DNA of 64,000 nucleotides from Branchiostoma floridae (taxonomy: Eukaryota > Chordata > Leptocardii > Amphioxiformes > Branchiostomatidae). Under the pieces are notes generated by a model that worked only from the letters and a program-made list of their open reading frames with translations, was not told where the DNA came from and searched no databases. Where the stretch lies: NCBI RefSeq assembly GCF_000003815.2, contig NC_049987.1:22558516-22622515 (forward strand). Reading direction: 5' to 3'. Made by a program: the position numbers and the translations under genes. Shown here piece after piece: positions 1-14,400 of this stretch (positions are counted from its first letter, which is position 1; every line of letters begins with the position of its first letter).

Positions 1-3000
1 CGCTGGAAAAATAGTAGAAATTGGCACTTATAACTTGCGAAGGGAGTTCTTTTGGCTGGACGAAAAAAGCGAAACCTTGGCAGAAAATAGAAAGCATCAA
101 ATGACACTAAAATATAGTCGGTGCGTAACCTCTGCTTGGAAAGTAGAACCTATTTATATAGCTTAAGGAACCTCTTTGATGTAGCGAGTGACATTTTGAT
201 GTAGCCAGTGACATTTTAACTGCGTAACAAATTTTCCCTCCCCCTCCTGCCTCCAACCATGCAGCTGTGCCCGTGACGACCTTGTTCGCTCTGCGCAGTC
301 GTTGCTTCCAAAACCGTCCGACCTTGAGCCTGGCAATGACCGTGACCTTGACTTGATCGTGACCCGTGAAAGCGGATCACATGTCACAGACTAAATCCGG
401 GCACGGGGCGGGGTTATTCGAGGGCATTCACCTGCACTTGTCATGACAGTAAAAGGCAACTCTCCAAGCAGATGTAAAGTTGCTTGGAAATGGCATTGTT
501 ACAACTGCATTAAAACTAATGTAACGTTAACGTTACAATGATTTAAGAAAAAAAAATTATGAAAAACTTCCCACGTTGGACATACCAAAAAGTTCCACGC
601 GTAATGCTTAGATCACGTTTTCGAAACTTCGGAACGAAAAGTACGATATGAGAGACAACAAAACACACATAAGGTAAAAAAATCAGACAAAAAAATGTGT
701 ATATTTGGTGATTTACACCTTCATTTTTCGTTTCCGCAAACATCACGATAGAACCCCCGGTTTGGAAATGTGACCCTAGCATAAGTTGAAACAACATGTT
801 TTTATTAAGCTGTGATATATTTCTCCGTTGTCACAATGTTCATATATAACATAGAGACGAGTTATATTTGACAGAAGAATTTGTTAGGGGTCACTGAACT
901 GCTGTTGTTGGAGTTGGAAGCATCTGGTGTATGTGGAACGCCAAATTACAGGGGGGAAATGTTAACTGTTCTCTTTCAATTAAGGCTGGGGAGCCATTTG
1001 TTGAATGCCAGTGTTAGACTTGCCAGTGTGATAACGCTTACTCAGCCCTGAATAGTATTTCAGGACAGAGAACGTAATTGTTGGAAAAGTTGTGATAACT
1101 TTTTTTCGAACTGTTATTTCAATGAATTGTCTGTATACTTGTAAATTAATGTGAGAGAGGGGTGCTACCACATTTTTTTCTCTAGTAGACACAATTTAGT
1201 CTAGTTTTTTTACGTCTTTTACCGTTGAATTAATGTGATAGAGGGGTGCTATCATATTTTTCACTAATAGACACCATCTTTTATCTCTTACTAGTGAATT
1301 CATGTGATAGGGGGTGCTATCACATTTTGCTATCTTGAAACAACATGTTTTATTACGCTGTAATATATTTCTCCGTTGTTACAATGATCATTTTCACTAA
1401 CGTTAATAGACACAATCTTTTACTTCTTACTAGTGAATTAATGTGATGAACAGATGATATCACATTTTGCATTACTTGAAACAACATGTTTTTGTCACGC
1501 TGTGATATATTTCTTCGCTGTTACAATATCTATAGATACCGCCGTTGACATGATTAGAGGCCATTGAACTGCTGTTGTTGGAGTTCGAAGCATCTGCTGT
1601 AGGCGTAACGCGAAATTACAAGGTGGAAATGTTAAACGTTCGCTTTCAATTAAGGTTGGGGAGCCATTTGTCAAATGCCAGTGTACCGCATGCTGGGTTA
1701 CCTCAGGTCATTCTCCTGAACTTGACAAGACGTGAACCCTCTTCCATCGGCCCGGTGTAAAACGGCGTCACATAACATCTAATGTTACTTACTTAGGCCT
1801 GTTGCCCATCCTTGGGCATAGGCCACGAATACGAACTAACGTTATATATGATAAGTAGTAGAAATTCAACTGTAACTGTAACGTCACTATAAAATCTGTA
1901 GAAACAGATGTTTAAATATAAAGACAGCACTATGTCTTACTTGGACGGTGATGACGTTCGATACGGATGTTCCGGGCTGCAATAGCATAACTTTTTAGGG
2001 AATATGCAGTTACTACTTCAATAACGTTCACGTTAGAACAACAGATAGATAGCGCATAGAGCAACGAATCAACCTTTGACATTTAAGAATACCGAGGTGG
2101 TATTTTTAACCTCCTTGACGATACCATGTTTCTTACGTCCTGAATGTACATGTATCGCTAATGTCAAATGGTGTCCTTTCAAAGAGCACAATGCCTCCTT
2201 GATTAACTGTCACGAACGTCCTTGCGTATACGTGCGTACAAGGACTAACGTTAATTAATGTCCTTGCTGTATATGTTTGTGTCAAATATGGCATTTTATT
2301 TGTCACGGTTTTTGTATGCAATGTAACGTTAACTTTAGTCTCAATCTGGCTCCATAGGACACTATAATAAAAAAAGTAGAATTTGGCCAAATAACACAAA
2401 TTAAGTTAACGTTAAAACTTGTGAGAGTTAGTCGACCAAGGAGGAAGGATGCGAACTGACTCTCCGGGCCAATTATACCTGTGTTTGTGCCGAATTCTAC
2501 TATCAATACTCCAGTAAAAGGGCCAGTAAGACAGGGTAGTTTTCGTTTACCATTTATTGTCATATCTGTTCTACAGAAAGCGTCGGAAATCCCGGTAGCA
2601 GTTAGCGTTGTAACGTTACACCCCTGGTACAGTAAATAAACATGACGGAGCGGACACAGACTGGCACGACTGTACGTCCCCTACGTGTGTGGGGTTACTA
2701 CCGGACATGACCTTGAAGTTGTTCTGTGTGTGGGAGGGGGGCGGTAGGAGAGGTAAATATAACGTTATCTATTCATTATTTATTCATCAATCTTTGATAA
2801 CAGTGACGTGTTACATGTTAGTCCGTTCGGCTGGATAGGATTTCCAAGGAAGACCATAATTAGGACAAGTTACTTTAGAACTCTTGGTTTGGACGTTTTT
2901 TTTTATCGAGCTTACTTTTTCGTCAGGCAAAACGCGGACAAAAGAAAACCTGGCGATCAGAAATTCCGATAAAGACGCTCCAAAAGACGTCCAGGGTAAG

Positions 3001-4800
3001 CAGAAGCCCAAACTCTGCATATAGAGTAATGACAGGCAAACTAATGTGTATGCGCACGACTTTCAGTCAATGTACAGTCGAAACTTTTACCCATCAAAAC
3101 TAAACTTTAATCTTGTGGTAGTGATATAACGTTACCTGTTATTAAGCTGCATAGACGTGAATTGAATGTAATGCCAACGACTTGAATTGCGCTGTGATTT
3201 GGGAAAACACGCACCTTTCAATATTTAGCTGTTTGAGCTATTCACTTCGAGACGACACAATTTCTGACATTGCATTTTTTTTTAAAAAGCTTAGTCCAAA
3301 CTAGTTGTCCCTACCATACACCTAGGCAAACATCATAAATAATGATTTTTGAAGCCTTGTCGGACATTGGACCCTGTCGGACTTAGGATCCCTCCCATTA
3401 TAGGACGATATCATGACAGTTCAAGGATACACGCACTGTCTTCTCAGAAATCACGGCAGTTATGTAAAGCCGATTGTGATGTGTGCGTGTACACATGTAC
3501 GTGTCAGGGACATAACTGGATCTGCAACTTTATCTTTACAGAGAATCAAAGGACGCAAAAACACCTGTGCATAAAGTAAGACTTCCGGAGACACAATGGA
3601 ACTTCTCTAAACTGTTTTATTGAACATCTCAACTCAAATCTCGAAAAATATGGCTAGCTGGAACTGATGAACACTTCAAACAACGAAGCAATGGCTAAAC
3701 GAAGCAGTCTGTACAGATAAATCTATTAAATTGATGTAGAACTATCTGAATTTCAGCTCCCTACACCAAACAAAAACTATCATCTAAACCCTCCGTCTTA
3801 CCCTCAAACCAGTCTCACTCACTTAAGCATTGCAGGATATAGAACATTTGTGTACATGTACAATGAATGTAACGACATCATAGATCAAGTCTTTATTCCA
3901 CTTGACTTGGAAAATATACAAACATAAACACTCTCAAGATACTTAACCTTCTATATTACCTGCTGATTTCTCTACCAAACAATTTACATTTCGGTGCATA
4001 CCTTGGGAGCACCCTTAGGAGTAAGAGGGTTAAAAACCTCTGCCCATTCTCATGTTAACAGCATCACAGTTGGATCAGCAGATAAAGAATCAACTGCATT
4101 TGTTGAAACTTTCCATTTACTTAACGAAAATACTGTTGTACAACTCTTGCACATTTGAAATACCTTTACAGTTTAGTGGTAAATTTGGAAAAAAAAATAT
4201 GCTGCAGTTGCGATTTAACAAACAAAGCAGTGTTCCTAAAGTCCCTTTCCAACTTTGTGTATATAATATTCAAGGGCGAATGAGTTGCATATTTACATGT
4301 TTTGCCTTCAGTGGTTAAGTTTGCGGCCAAAAAATATATTATGTTCAGTTTGATAACCAGACTGCAAAATAATGGGTCAACATTAAAAACAAATAAAGTC
4401 TTTCCCGCAAACTTGACCTAAGCCCCAAAATGCCAATATGCAACTCATACTCACTTTACATACACACTTGAATACACGCAGGACTATGAACGGGCCCTCT
4501 GACAAATCCTAGAAACACCGATATTGCAACAGTGGGACTTGCCTTGACCCTAGGTTAACCTGTATGAAATATTAATAATTTTTTGATGATAATATCAATA
4601 ATAATGCTGTCAGCTAAAGGAAATGCCCCACCTTGTATCACTCCAGTTGTCAAGACAGATCACGCTTTCATCTGTCAAAATCCGCACCATATTATCAAAT
4701 ATATGTACTAAGGCCATGTTGATTTGATTATAAGGATGACATCCACCCGTGCATCAAATTTTGTCCGTTTTTTTTTTAAACTTTTCAACCATGCTGTAAA
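1..4800. other. No gene recognised
   Basis: Only short open stretches without recognisable protein similarity or plausible splice context. A block of about 130 bp near 890-1025 recurs at 1555-1690, and an AACAACATGTTTTTAT... segment recurs near 791, 1329 and 1480, so 780-1700 is a diverged direct repeat. TGACCTTGA occurs at 343 and 2708. Confidence 0.6.
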
Positions 4801-4811
4801 TGATTGCTGTA

Positions 4812-5168
4812 AGGCCACACCAATTTAATTTCTTGGTTCACGGATTTTTTCATAAAAAATATGGAGCGAGAGGGCGAAATAAAAATAAAAATTGTAAAAT
4901 GGTTGGGGTAAAGGTAACGGCTAATCCAAAACAATAAAGAAAAAAAGTTTTCAGCTTGAAAAAAGTACAAAAACACTATTATTGTACAGAAACAGCACCT
5001 GTACCCACACTTTAAGGAGCTTATATTATAAAGGCCAATTTGCTACACCAGAAAGTTGGTGAATGGTTTCATTAATGGTGAAAATTTGCTGAGTAGTAAT
5101 TTTTATTTCTTATTTTTAAAATAGGAGCGAGCGAATCCGTGAACCAAGAAATTAAATCGGTGTGGCCT
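4812..5168. mobile_element. MITE with about 37-bp terminal inverted repeats
   Basis: Left end AGGCCACACCAATTTAATTT... (4812-4850) is the inverted complement of 5132-5168 with few mismatches. Short and without its own transposase. Confidence 0.75.
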
Positions 5169-6009
5169 GAGTTGCAAAAAAAATGTAGCTGAAAATGGAT
5201 ACTGATGTTGTAGAATGCCAAAGTCAATGCCAAAGTCCAAGAAGATGTGAAAGAACAAAAACGCACTGAGTCTCTTGCGTGAAAGTTTGCAATCTTTTTT
5301 TTTCCACCTTCCTGAACACCAAGGAAAGCAATTTTTGGGGCCAAATTTTTTTTCATTCATTTCATCTACATCCAATTTTTTACACTTATCAGTTTTGGGA
5401 TCCCAGAGAATGACATCCACATCATCAAAAGAAATTGGCCTAGTGACAAATATTCTAACTTTCATGGTAGGGTTAAACACCGACCGATATATAATATCGA
5501 TTCATAACATTTTTTTTACAGAAACATTTGACCTGTAGTTTACGCAATCACCCGCATGGCTACATGACCTTCGCAGAATATAAAACTCTATCCTCAAACT
5601 ACTTTTGAGTTTTTGCGGAGCCGCCTACACAACATGCATGCAACATTAAGCTTGGTCCCTCTTGGTTCAACAGTAAAATATGAACTTTTGATCAAGTATT
5701 GTACACAGTTTGCATTTCTAACTAATGGGCTCTAGAGATCGAGTATTAACAGGTATGTAACCGTGTAACTGAGCGTGCCATAATGTGGCTTTTACGTGCA
5801 CAGGGGACATGTACAGGTTCTTGCCTTTATTTCACAGAAGGAATAGCTGAACAATCTCAATGCCTGTTCTGTATGATGGATGCTGAATGAACTTGTCAAA
5901 TTTGAGTTATTTCCAAGCATTGTCATTCAATTTTTAAAAAAAGAGCAAAATACAGCTGAATAACTATTTTCTGAGCAAGCAGTTACTTTCTGCTCCGGCC
6001 TTTATCAAA

Positions 6010-6298
6010 ACCAGTGTCCTAGCCAGCGTCCGTCCTTTGACAGAATTTTGTTGCTGAGGACGGAAAAGCATTTTGCCCATTCCGTCCTCTGTGACGGACA
6101 AAAATCGGCAAGTAAGTTATCAAGTCTGCCAGCAAAATTTGCCCCTTAAAATCAAGTAAATAGCATTTCAGGGAGTCTACATTTAAAATTTTCCCAGGAA
6201 ACATGTCCCTGTAAGCCCCTATAGGATCGTTGCACCTTTGGCAGAGTTTCCATTCAAAATCCTGGGGACGGAAAATATATTCCGGCTGGCTAGAACTA
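6010..6298. mobile_element. MITE of the CTAGCCAGC...GCTGGCTAG family
   Basis: Terminal inverted GCCAGC/GCTGGC ends and internal GGACGGAAAA and CCGTCCTCTGTGACGGAC blocks. Related copies are at 10968-11345 and 59505-59745; fragments are at 51600-51830 and 52060-52245. Confidence 0.7.
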
Positions 6299-7239
6299 TG
6301 ATCAAAACACAATGGATTCCGTTCTTGGTACCATAACTAAAGCAGTTGCATCCCTATGCATGACTGTCTTCATGGCATTAGTCTCCTGTGCACGTCAAAG
6401 CAACGTTATGGCATGTCACCCTGCATGTTTACATAGCTGAGTACAATCAACATCATGCTGCGATGGCAAAATTTCATGTGGATGTAAATTATTAATCATA
6501 GTTCACAGTTGCTTTCGATGCTTATCAAATTTTATTCAACAACTTTGAGGCCTATACATGTACATAGCAGATATAATTATGCTTTAGAGTCTTGAAAATA
6601 GAACAGTTTTCTTTCAATTGCGATTCTGAAACTAGCGTCATATTTTACAGGCAATAGGGAACAGCTGCTGAATAGATCTATGGCAAAGAATTAAAGTGTG
6701 GATACAGCAGCGCTTTTCATAAATTTATTCAACATAAGAAAAAAACATCATACTTTGACTTAACACAATCCCAGATATACCTAATATATGTACAGAAAAC
6801 TTAGTAGTGGTCTTCTATTAACTAAATATATCTTCACCTTGCTTATGATGTCAGTATGTCTACTAGACAGAATGGTGCATGATGGGAGAGTTGGGGGAGA
6901 AAACAACAACCATATTTGACCTTATGTGCAGAGGTCGTATCCATGGTGAGAGATTCCTTGTGAAGGTCGTGACTTGAGCGTGTGAGATTTGACGGTGCGG
7001 AAATTGATGCGTGCTTTGCATTCACCGGGGCCTTCTGGGATCCCATTCGACCTTGGAATATATTGGTTGCTGTATGCCTAGCGTGATACACACATCAGCG
7101 ATTGCACAGAAAATAAATTCATCTATATAAGACAACCACCTTAAATCCATCTATTGGAATCTGCGCGTGCCCTCATGTAGGTTCCTCGTGACCCGTAATG
7201 AAGGATAAATAGACAGAATATATAACTACCGATGGCTTA

Positions 7240-7680
7240 TGACAAGTAACGCTAGTTCACCTTTATCCGTTGGGTAACCTATAACGCTAGTTCACCTTTA
7301 TCCGCAGAGTAACCTATATCCGTTCCTTTCAGAAATTGGTACTTAGGGGTATGAAGTCGATGGATGATAGTTTTAAACTACAATATGTTGAACATATTAC
7401 TACTTGAAACCATCGTCGGTCCAGTTGATATCACTTAATACCGTGTTGGTAAACACAACGAATATAGGTTACCCTGTGGATAAAGGTGAACTAGCGTTAC
7501 CTGTTGCTTTTAAAAACAGGGTATTTTGGGATATCACGTCGACGGACGTTGGTTTCAAATTGCAATATATTCAGTACATTGCAGTTTAAAACTACCACCC
7601 TTCGACTTGATGTGCCTAAATATCATGTTTTGAAAAAGAACGGATATAGGTTACCCCACGGATAAAGGTGAACTTGCATT
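7240..7680. repeat. Foldback repeat with GGATAAAGGTGAAC blocks
   Basis: TTCACCTTTATCC at about 7257 and 7290 is matched in inverse by GGATAAAGGTGAAC at about 7478 and 7660, each with ATATAGGTTACC beside it. Confidence 0.65.
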
Positions 7681-7696
7681 AAAAACTGATAGCATC

Positions 7697-7976
7697 TAAG
7701 GCCACAGAAAGTAAATTTTATGGATGACGTCCTCTACAGGCTCAAAATCTAATGCGAGAGGGGAAAAAATGAAGATGTCTAAATGTTCAAAATGTAGACA
7801 CAAAACATTATAACAAGAAGTGTCTGTGACAAAACATGGCATCACAGGCAAGTACCTGTGTTTTTTTATATTTCCTCGTTGTTGACCATTTCGGGAGGGA
7901 GTATATTTTTTAAAAATCAGGCAAAAATCAACGCGTGCACTGATGTCATCCATGAAATTTACTTGGCTCCAAAGTC
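7697..7976. mobile_element. MITE with about 29-bp inverted ends
   Basis: GGCCACAGAAAGTAAATTTT... at the left is the inverted match of GATGTCATCCATGAAATTTA at the right. It lies about 200 bp beyond the NR0B stop codon. Confidence 0.7.
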
Positions 7977-8180
7977 AGCAAAGCCCTACAGATCTCCAAA
8001 CACCTTGAACTTTCCAGTTCAGGAAATCCGTTTCTGTTACAACCAAAAATCACATTGTCCAGAAACCAAGAAACTGTCTGGTATTAGGTCATGTAATACA
8101 GAGGTTTGTGTTTATATCTAGAAGCTGCTATATAAACGGTGTGGCGTACATCCCAGCATGCACCAGACGCGGCGAGCCAA

Positions 8181-8425
8181 TCAGCAGCCCTTCAGCAGCA
8201 TGTCCGTCAGGATGACCTCCATGTCGATGGCGCCGATCAGAGGTCGGAAGAACAGTTCGGTGACGATCTTGGGTTTGATACTGCGTAGCGCGGGGAGGCC
8301 CAGTAGAATGCGAGCGAAGCGCAGGGGCTGGAGCGGGTATCTGGCAGTGGTGTACTCGTTCAGGGACTGGTGGGCACTGTTTTGTAGGATCTCCACTTGT
8401 CTCCCATCTACCAGGCCTGGAACAT
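8181..8425 (-). CDS. NR0B: NR0B last coding exon (C-terminal LBD helices)
   Basis: It starts after ...CATGCAG at 8426 and completes the split codon to Asp, reading DVPGL. It encodes 81 residues ending IVTELFFRPLIG-AIDMEVILTDMLLKGC and a TGA stop at 8183-8181. The LFFRPLIG motif and the short D-M-L-L tail match the conserved C-terminus of SHP and DAX1, the region needed for repression. Its 5' half is tandemly copied three times upstream in the intron. Confidence 0.92.
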
Positions 8426-11400
8426 CTGCATGGGGGGGAGGGGGGCAGGAAGGTCAAGGTCAGTAAGGTCATTCAAACATGTAGTTCCTATGGAACCTTG
8501 TATCTAGCAGTGGTGTACTTGTTTAGGGACTGGTGGGCACTGTTCTGTAGGATCTCCACTTGTCTCCCATCTGCCAGGCCTGGAACATCTATGGGGGAGG
8601 GGGGCAGGAAGGTCAAGGTCAGTAAGGTCATTCAAACATGAACATGTAGTTCCTATGGAACCTTGTATCTAGCAGTTGTGTACTCGTTCAGGGACTGGTG
8701 GGCACTGTTTTGTAGGATCTCCACTTGTCTCCCATCTGCCAGGCCTGGAACATCTGGGGGGGAGGGGGGCAGGAAGGTCAAGGTCAGTAAGGTCATTCAA
8801 ACATGTACATGTAGTTCCTATGGAACCTTCAAGTTGTATCTAGCAGTTGTGTTTAGGGACTGGTGGACACTTGTACCCCCTCCCCCCCTCCCATCTGCCA
8901 GGCCTTGAACATCTGGGGGGAGGGGGGCAGGAAGGTCAAGGTCAGTAAGGTCATCCAAACACGAGGTCAGTAGGGTCATTCAAACATGTGCTAAGTTCAT
9001 TCAGACCCTTATATAGTGTCGTGTGGAACATACATAGGGCAACAAGTCTTTTTGTTTGTTTGTTTATTTGAACCTTTGTCGCAATCTTGGCAAAAAGGTA
9101 TCACTACACAAACACAAACATTGATGTAAACGTTAGTATCTCAGTTACGTCTGCACTCTCTTACATTTGCTCATCTGATGGACAGCCTGGATTGGTCCAT
9201 TTTACAGGCCCCTCCTGACCAAACAAATTCAAGGCTAAATTCTCACTATGCCACGCATGAATCACCACTTTATCAAATTCTGCATGCTGCTACTTCAAGT
9301 TTACAAAAATATTAGCCTGTATCCATGCCGATTGTAGCTGCCGAGTTTCTTTATCCTCTCCGCAAACCTAACTACCAAGTCTACTTTGTCTGCAGAATCA
9401 TCAATTAATTACAGCTAACAAGTCTGACTTTTGCCTTCCCCTATTTGCGAGAGGACGAGAGAGACTCGAAAGCTATGCTGGCAGATATAGCCCAGGCTAC
9501 TGTGATCCCACTTGCTTCATTATAGCAGCTGCTAACGTTAGTTATGTTTTTGATAGGAAAAACAGTTTTGCAATAACTACTAGACCATTAGTAGATATAA
9601 AGATGTGCGGATGTATGTTTGTAGGAGTCAGATACCCACTTTCTAGTTGAAATATGAAGGAAATCCTCATCAAACAATTAATTCTACAATGTCTTCAGTT
9701 GAAGAATTCATGGTGCGACTGTGAGGAACTCACAACCCACACAACTGATTTGCAAAAGAACGTCGACTGGAAAGTAATAACCACAAGATTGGTGGATATT
9801 GATGATAGACTCCATACCATATATCATAAATCATGCCCTGAAAATTGAGTTGTGCGCCTTATTTCGGAGTGAGGCTCAGATCTTACTGATCAAATGTCGA
9901 GGTAAGAGTGATGGATAAAAGAAGAAACAGTTGCCCTTTCTCTAAGGGCAGACATGATAAGATGTTCTATTAATATCACACAAGGTAGCAGCTATGTCCT
10001 TGGAGTCCCCGAGGAAAGAACTCAAGAGGAATCTGATGATTCCAGACAAGGAAGTTCACGCCCCCTCCCCCACAGCTGGTTGGTGAAGGTCGGTCCAAGG
10101 TTGTCTGCATATTCTGACCTTTACTCACAGTCAACACAAAATGGAACACTTGGATTTCCTGTTTTCCTAATACTCACAAGCAGAGATATCGCTCCACCCA
10201 ACAAAAATGCTTAAAACCTAACAAAAAGACAGCTGGAGCTAAACCTCTGCTTGGAGAGTATACTGTCCTACCATTTTTGTACACCTGACTTGGACAGTTG
10301 GAGACAGAATTTGCAGTTTAATGTTAAGCTGGCAGATGCCATAGATACTCATGAGAGTCTATCTATTTATTTCAATTATCTACAATGTACTTTTCTATGA
10401 CTGATTGTCTACATACAATGTGCTTATGAAACAGTTGATTATATCTAATTTAGTGGAAACAGACTGTTTAGGGACACTTTTAACATCCTGCTGATCATCC
10501 ATGTGATAAACCGACCAATAATAAACATTTTTGTATAGATGATGTCATTTTGACTCTTCCCCAAATAGTTCATAAACATGCCAGTGGCCAGCCTTTTGTT
10601 TTGGGCGAGTTCCTTTTGAAAATTTGTCGTCTCGTAAATGCCAAAGCCACAAGACAAGTGGCGCAGGGACAAGCTTTGAAATTCTATTTTCTAGGACGTT
10701 ATTTCCAGTGTATTCTAGGATTCATTGATAATTCTTTTTTGCGGACCCCTGAGTGTGCGTGTGACTTCTTTCAAACCCTCCGAACCCCCCCTGGCTACAG
10801 CCATGACAAATACTTGGAAGACTAAAGTGCTGTGCATGAAAAAGATCCTTCACCTTAATTCACCTGAGATCACGAGAGCCACCTGTAGTAACCTGGATGC
10901 CCCTAAGGAAAGTTTACGAAAGGCCCCACTTCTGAGTTAGATCTGGACGGTAGGTTGTAGGAACAATGTAGCCAGCGCCCGTCCTTCCGTCCTTTATCGG
11001 AATTTTGCAGGTGGGGACAGAAAAAAAAATTTGCCCATTCGGTCCTCTGTGACAGACAAAAATGGATATGTACAAAAAATTCAGCCTGTTCCTCGCCTGA
11101 AACCCTCGTGTAATTTTTCACCAATGAAAGTAGATGCTGTTGAACGGCTTAGTCTACCTGGTCCAGTAAAATTTACAGCTCAAAATGCAGGAAACGGCAT
11201 TTCAGAGGGTCTAGATTTCAAAATATTCCGGGGAATATGCTCTCGGCCCCCCCTTGGAACAGCACACTGTGCCTTCATTCTTCAGCACTCCATGGGATTT
11301 CCATTCAAAATCAAGGGGACGGAAAATGATTTCAGGCTGGCTACAACCCTGCGGTAGATATTATTGAGATCGGGCAGGGATCTAGCAACCGGCCTAAATC

Positions 11401-14400
11401 CGCTCACCGAGGAAAAACTTCCACGGCCATTGCTGTGAAGATTTTACACTACTCGTCCCTCCAATGAGAGCCTTTGGGCGTAACACCAGGTTCTCCTCCA
11501 GCTCACATTGTTCTACAGTTTAATTCCATGTACCAATTTCAAAGTCCTTTGTGATTCTATCACAACAGTTTCTTTCCTAGGACAGCCAAATTACGGAACT
11601 CACTCAATCAATGACAACTGTTTCCCTGCTGTATACAATCTTCAAGCCTTCAAAACCAATGTCAGGGCTTGAAATACTTTTTTCTGCATATACCTGCACT
11701 GGTGCAGGCAACATTGAAAATTAACGTTACCTGCACCAGACAAATTTTACCTGCACCACTCTGAATTTAGGAAGTATGGATCATACTAAAATTGTTCTAT
11801 AAAATAATTGCTATTTTTCCTTTTATACCCCATAGGAGGTAACAGTCAATTCGGCTAATAACGAACCATATACAACTACATCATATGACATTTATGTATA
11901 AAACCCAGTACATGGACCAGTGCAGGTTAGGTGCAGGTAGACACCAGAAATACCTGCACAGCTCCAATTTTACCTGCACTAACCTGCACCTGCAGGTGGT
12001 ATTTCGAGCCCTGAATGTTCACCATTCACAAAAATGTATCTCCTATATAGCTCAATAATTTTTCTGCCTTTCATTCCATGTAGTTCACTCCCTAGAAGTG
12101 GACAACCGCCTTGCTTTGAACAAACCTAATAGTATTGAAAAACAAAATGAGGTGAACTTAACTGGAGCATCCATCATCAGACTTTACCCCTTGTCTATCA
12201 TCAGTCTGAATTCCAGAAAACTCTATCACATGCCGCTGCACTGTAGATATGCAGGAAGAATGCTAACAGGAGATTACTATAAATACCTACACTGGGAGAT
12301 ATCTCTCATTGTCTGCCTCATAAGGGTAGTCTGTACAAAAGTCAGTCCCTATATAGCACTGTGTACTAGTGAACTAATAGAACTGTGAGATATTTATTGT
12401 CTATGTCCTACCAGGGGAGTCTGCACAAAAGTCAGTCCCTGTATAGCACAGTAGAACTGGGAGATATTTTTCAGTGTCTTATCGGGATACATTTGTAGTT
12501 TGTACAGTCAAACCTGTATTATTTGCATGGCAATTTTTGGCAGGGACAGTTGAATTATGAGACGATCGAGACAATGTTAATTGGGAAGATAGATCAGTTG
12601 GTACTGAAATCATGTGACTTATTGCTCGGTCAATTGATCAGCATTTTCTCTATAGTGGCCACCTGTCTATAGTGGTCACATTTCTCCAGTCCCTTGAGTG
12701 GCCGCTATAGACAGGTTTGACTGCATAAATTATATAGTACAAGTCCAGTATAGAACTGGGAGATATTTCTTATTGTCTATGTCCTATCGGGATAGTTTGT
12801 ACAAAAGTCAGTCCCTGTATAGCACAGCAGTCACATTCACCTCACCTCACACTGTTACAGTCTCCATCTTGAAAAGGTCAGATAGTCACCTGTTATGCAA
12901 TCCTTCCACTCAAATGTTGTAAATCAAATGAGTGGTTTGTGTGATGTCACAACGCTTTGCTAATTTGTCCCACCAAAGAACACACATTTTTATAGGTCCC
13001 CGTGACGTTAGCAAGTTCTTCTCGGACAATTGATTTAAACATTACATGTAGATGTTTTCCAAACTTTAAACATAAGATAGATGAGATTCATTTACTTAAT
13101 AGGCTCCCTGTGCCAAACAGCTCTGCTAGAAAAATAAAGACTCTATTACTGCAAAAGGAAAAGCTGCCTTTACAGCTGCAGGTAAACAAAGAGTGCAGAT
13201 AGACATCAGAAATAAATTTTGTACCTGCACGATGTCCCAAAAGCGCAACAAAGTTAATACTTTAAGTAACCAAACAGGGATAACATGCATACCTTCAAAT
13301 GTACATTGCACACATACATTGCAGATGTTTGTGGCCTCAGAGTTAATGACTCAGACATAACATGCATTTACTAGTTCATTTAAGGGCATGATCGTTTCTG
13401 ACACGTAGTCCCCTTAAGCTGTTGCGCCAAGGACTTCTTTTGTAGTGAAGCGTACCATCTCTGACAGTGACGCATGTGTGATGTTGTACAGTACAGTAGA
13501 AAAGCTAACGTTTATTGAATCACCTAGATTGGGGGGCTTTCCTGTGTTTAATTCACTGATAAATCTATAAAAACAAATGATCCCTTCTCTGTTGAATAAT
13601 ACATTATCAGATAGACTTCAAAAGACTGCTATTTTTGAGATGAAATCCTTTCTCTTGTTGTACTTGAAGTCTATCTTCATCTGAACACGACAATTAAAAT
13701 TTTATGTATAACAGAGTACAAAAGTATTAGACTAACTTCAAAGAGGCTGTAACATTTCCAGTCTGTTTTAGAAAGCTTTTTCTAGCCACAATTCAAGGAT
13801 TTGCCAACATCTGAGCGAGATGTTGGGAAGGCCAAGGTTATGGAACACTATACTTCTCAAGGTTACTGCCGTCCAGCTGTGCCGTGGAGTGATCATGCTG
13901 CCCACATGGCATGGCAGGGTTGGACAAGTCCACTAGCCGGGCCCTATTGTCCAGAGTAAGGCACGATCTAGACACGTTTTTTTAACGATATCGGCGAGCC
14001 AACAACCTCTCGCCGACAGCTTTTTTTCAGCGTCTAGATGGAACTGCAATATCGCCATAAAGATATCGGCAGAATTTCTTCCGAAAGGTCCGGACCATTC
14101 GCCCGATGCTTAGCAGGGGTCCCTGATAGCTTAGCAGGGGTTCCCGACAGCTTCCACGTGTGTGTAGATGTGTCCCGACTTCGGGAGGGCTCATTAGCAT
14201 ATAACGCGGGCTCATTAGGCTATATAGCTGTTTATGACTGCAAGCGCCATGGGTGTATAGATTGGGCCTAAGTCAAAGTGCTGATCGGGCAAGTGCATGA
14301 CCTATCCCACTTGCCTAAGATTTTTCCATTGGGTGAGTTTTTGATATAATTGTTACTTTTTACAGACATGACATCAGGCATTGGCCAACATAGAAAATTA

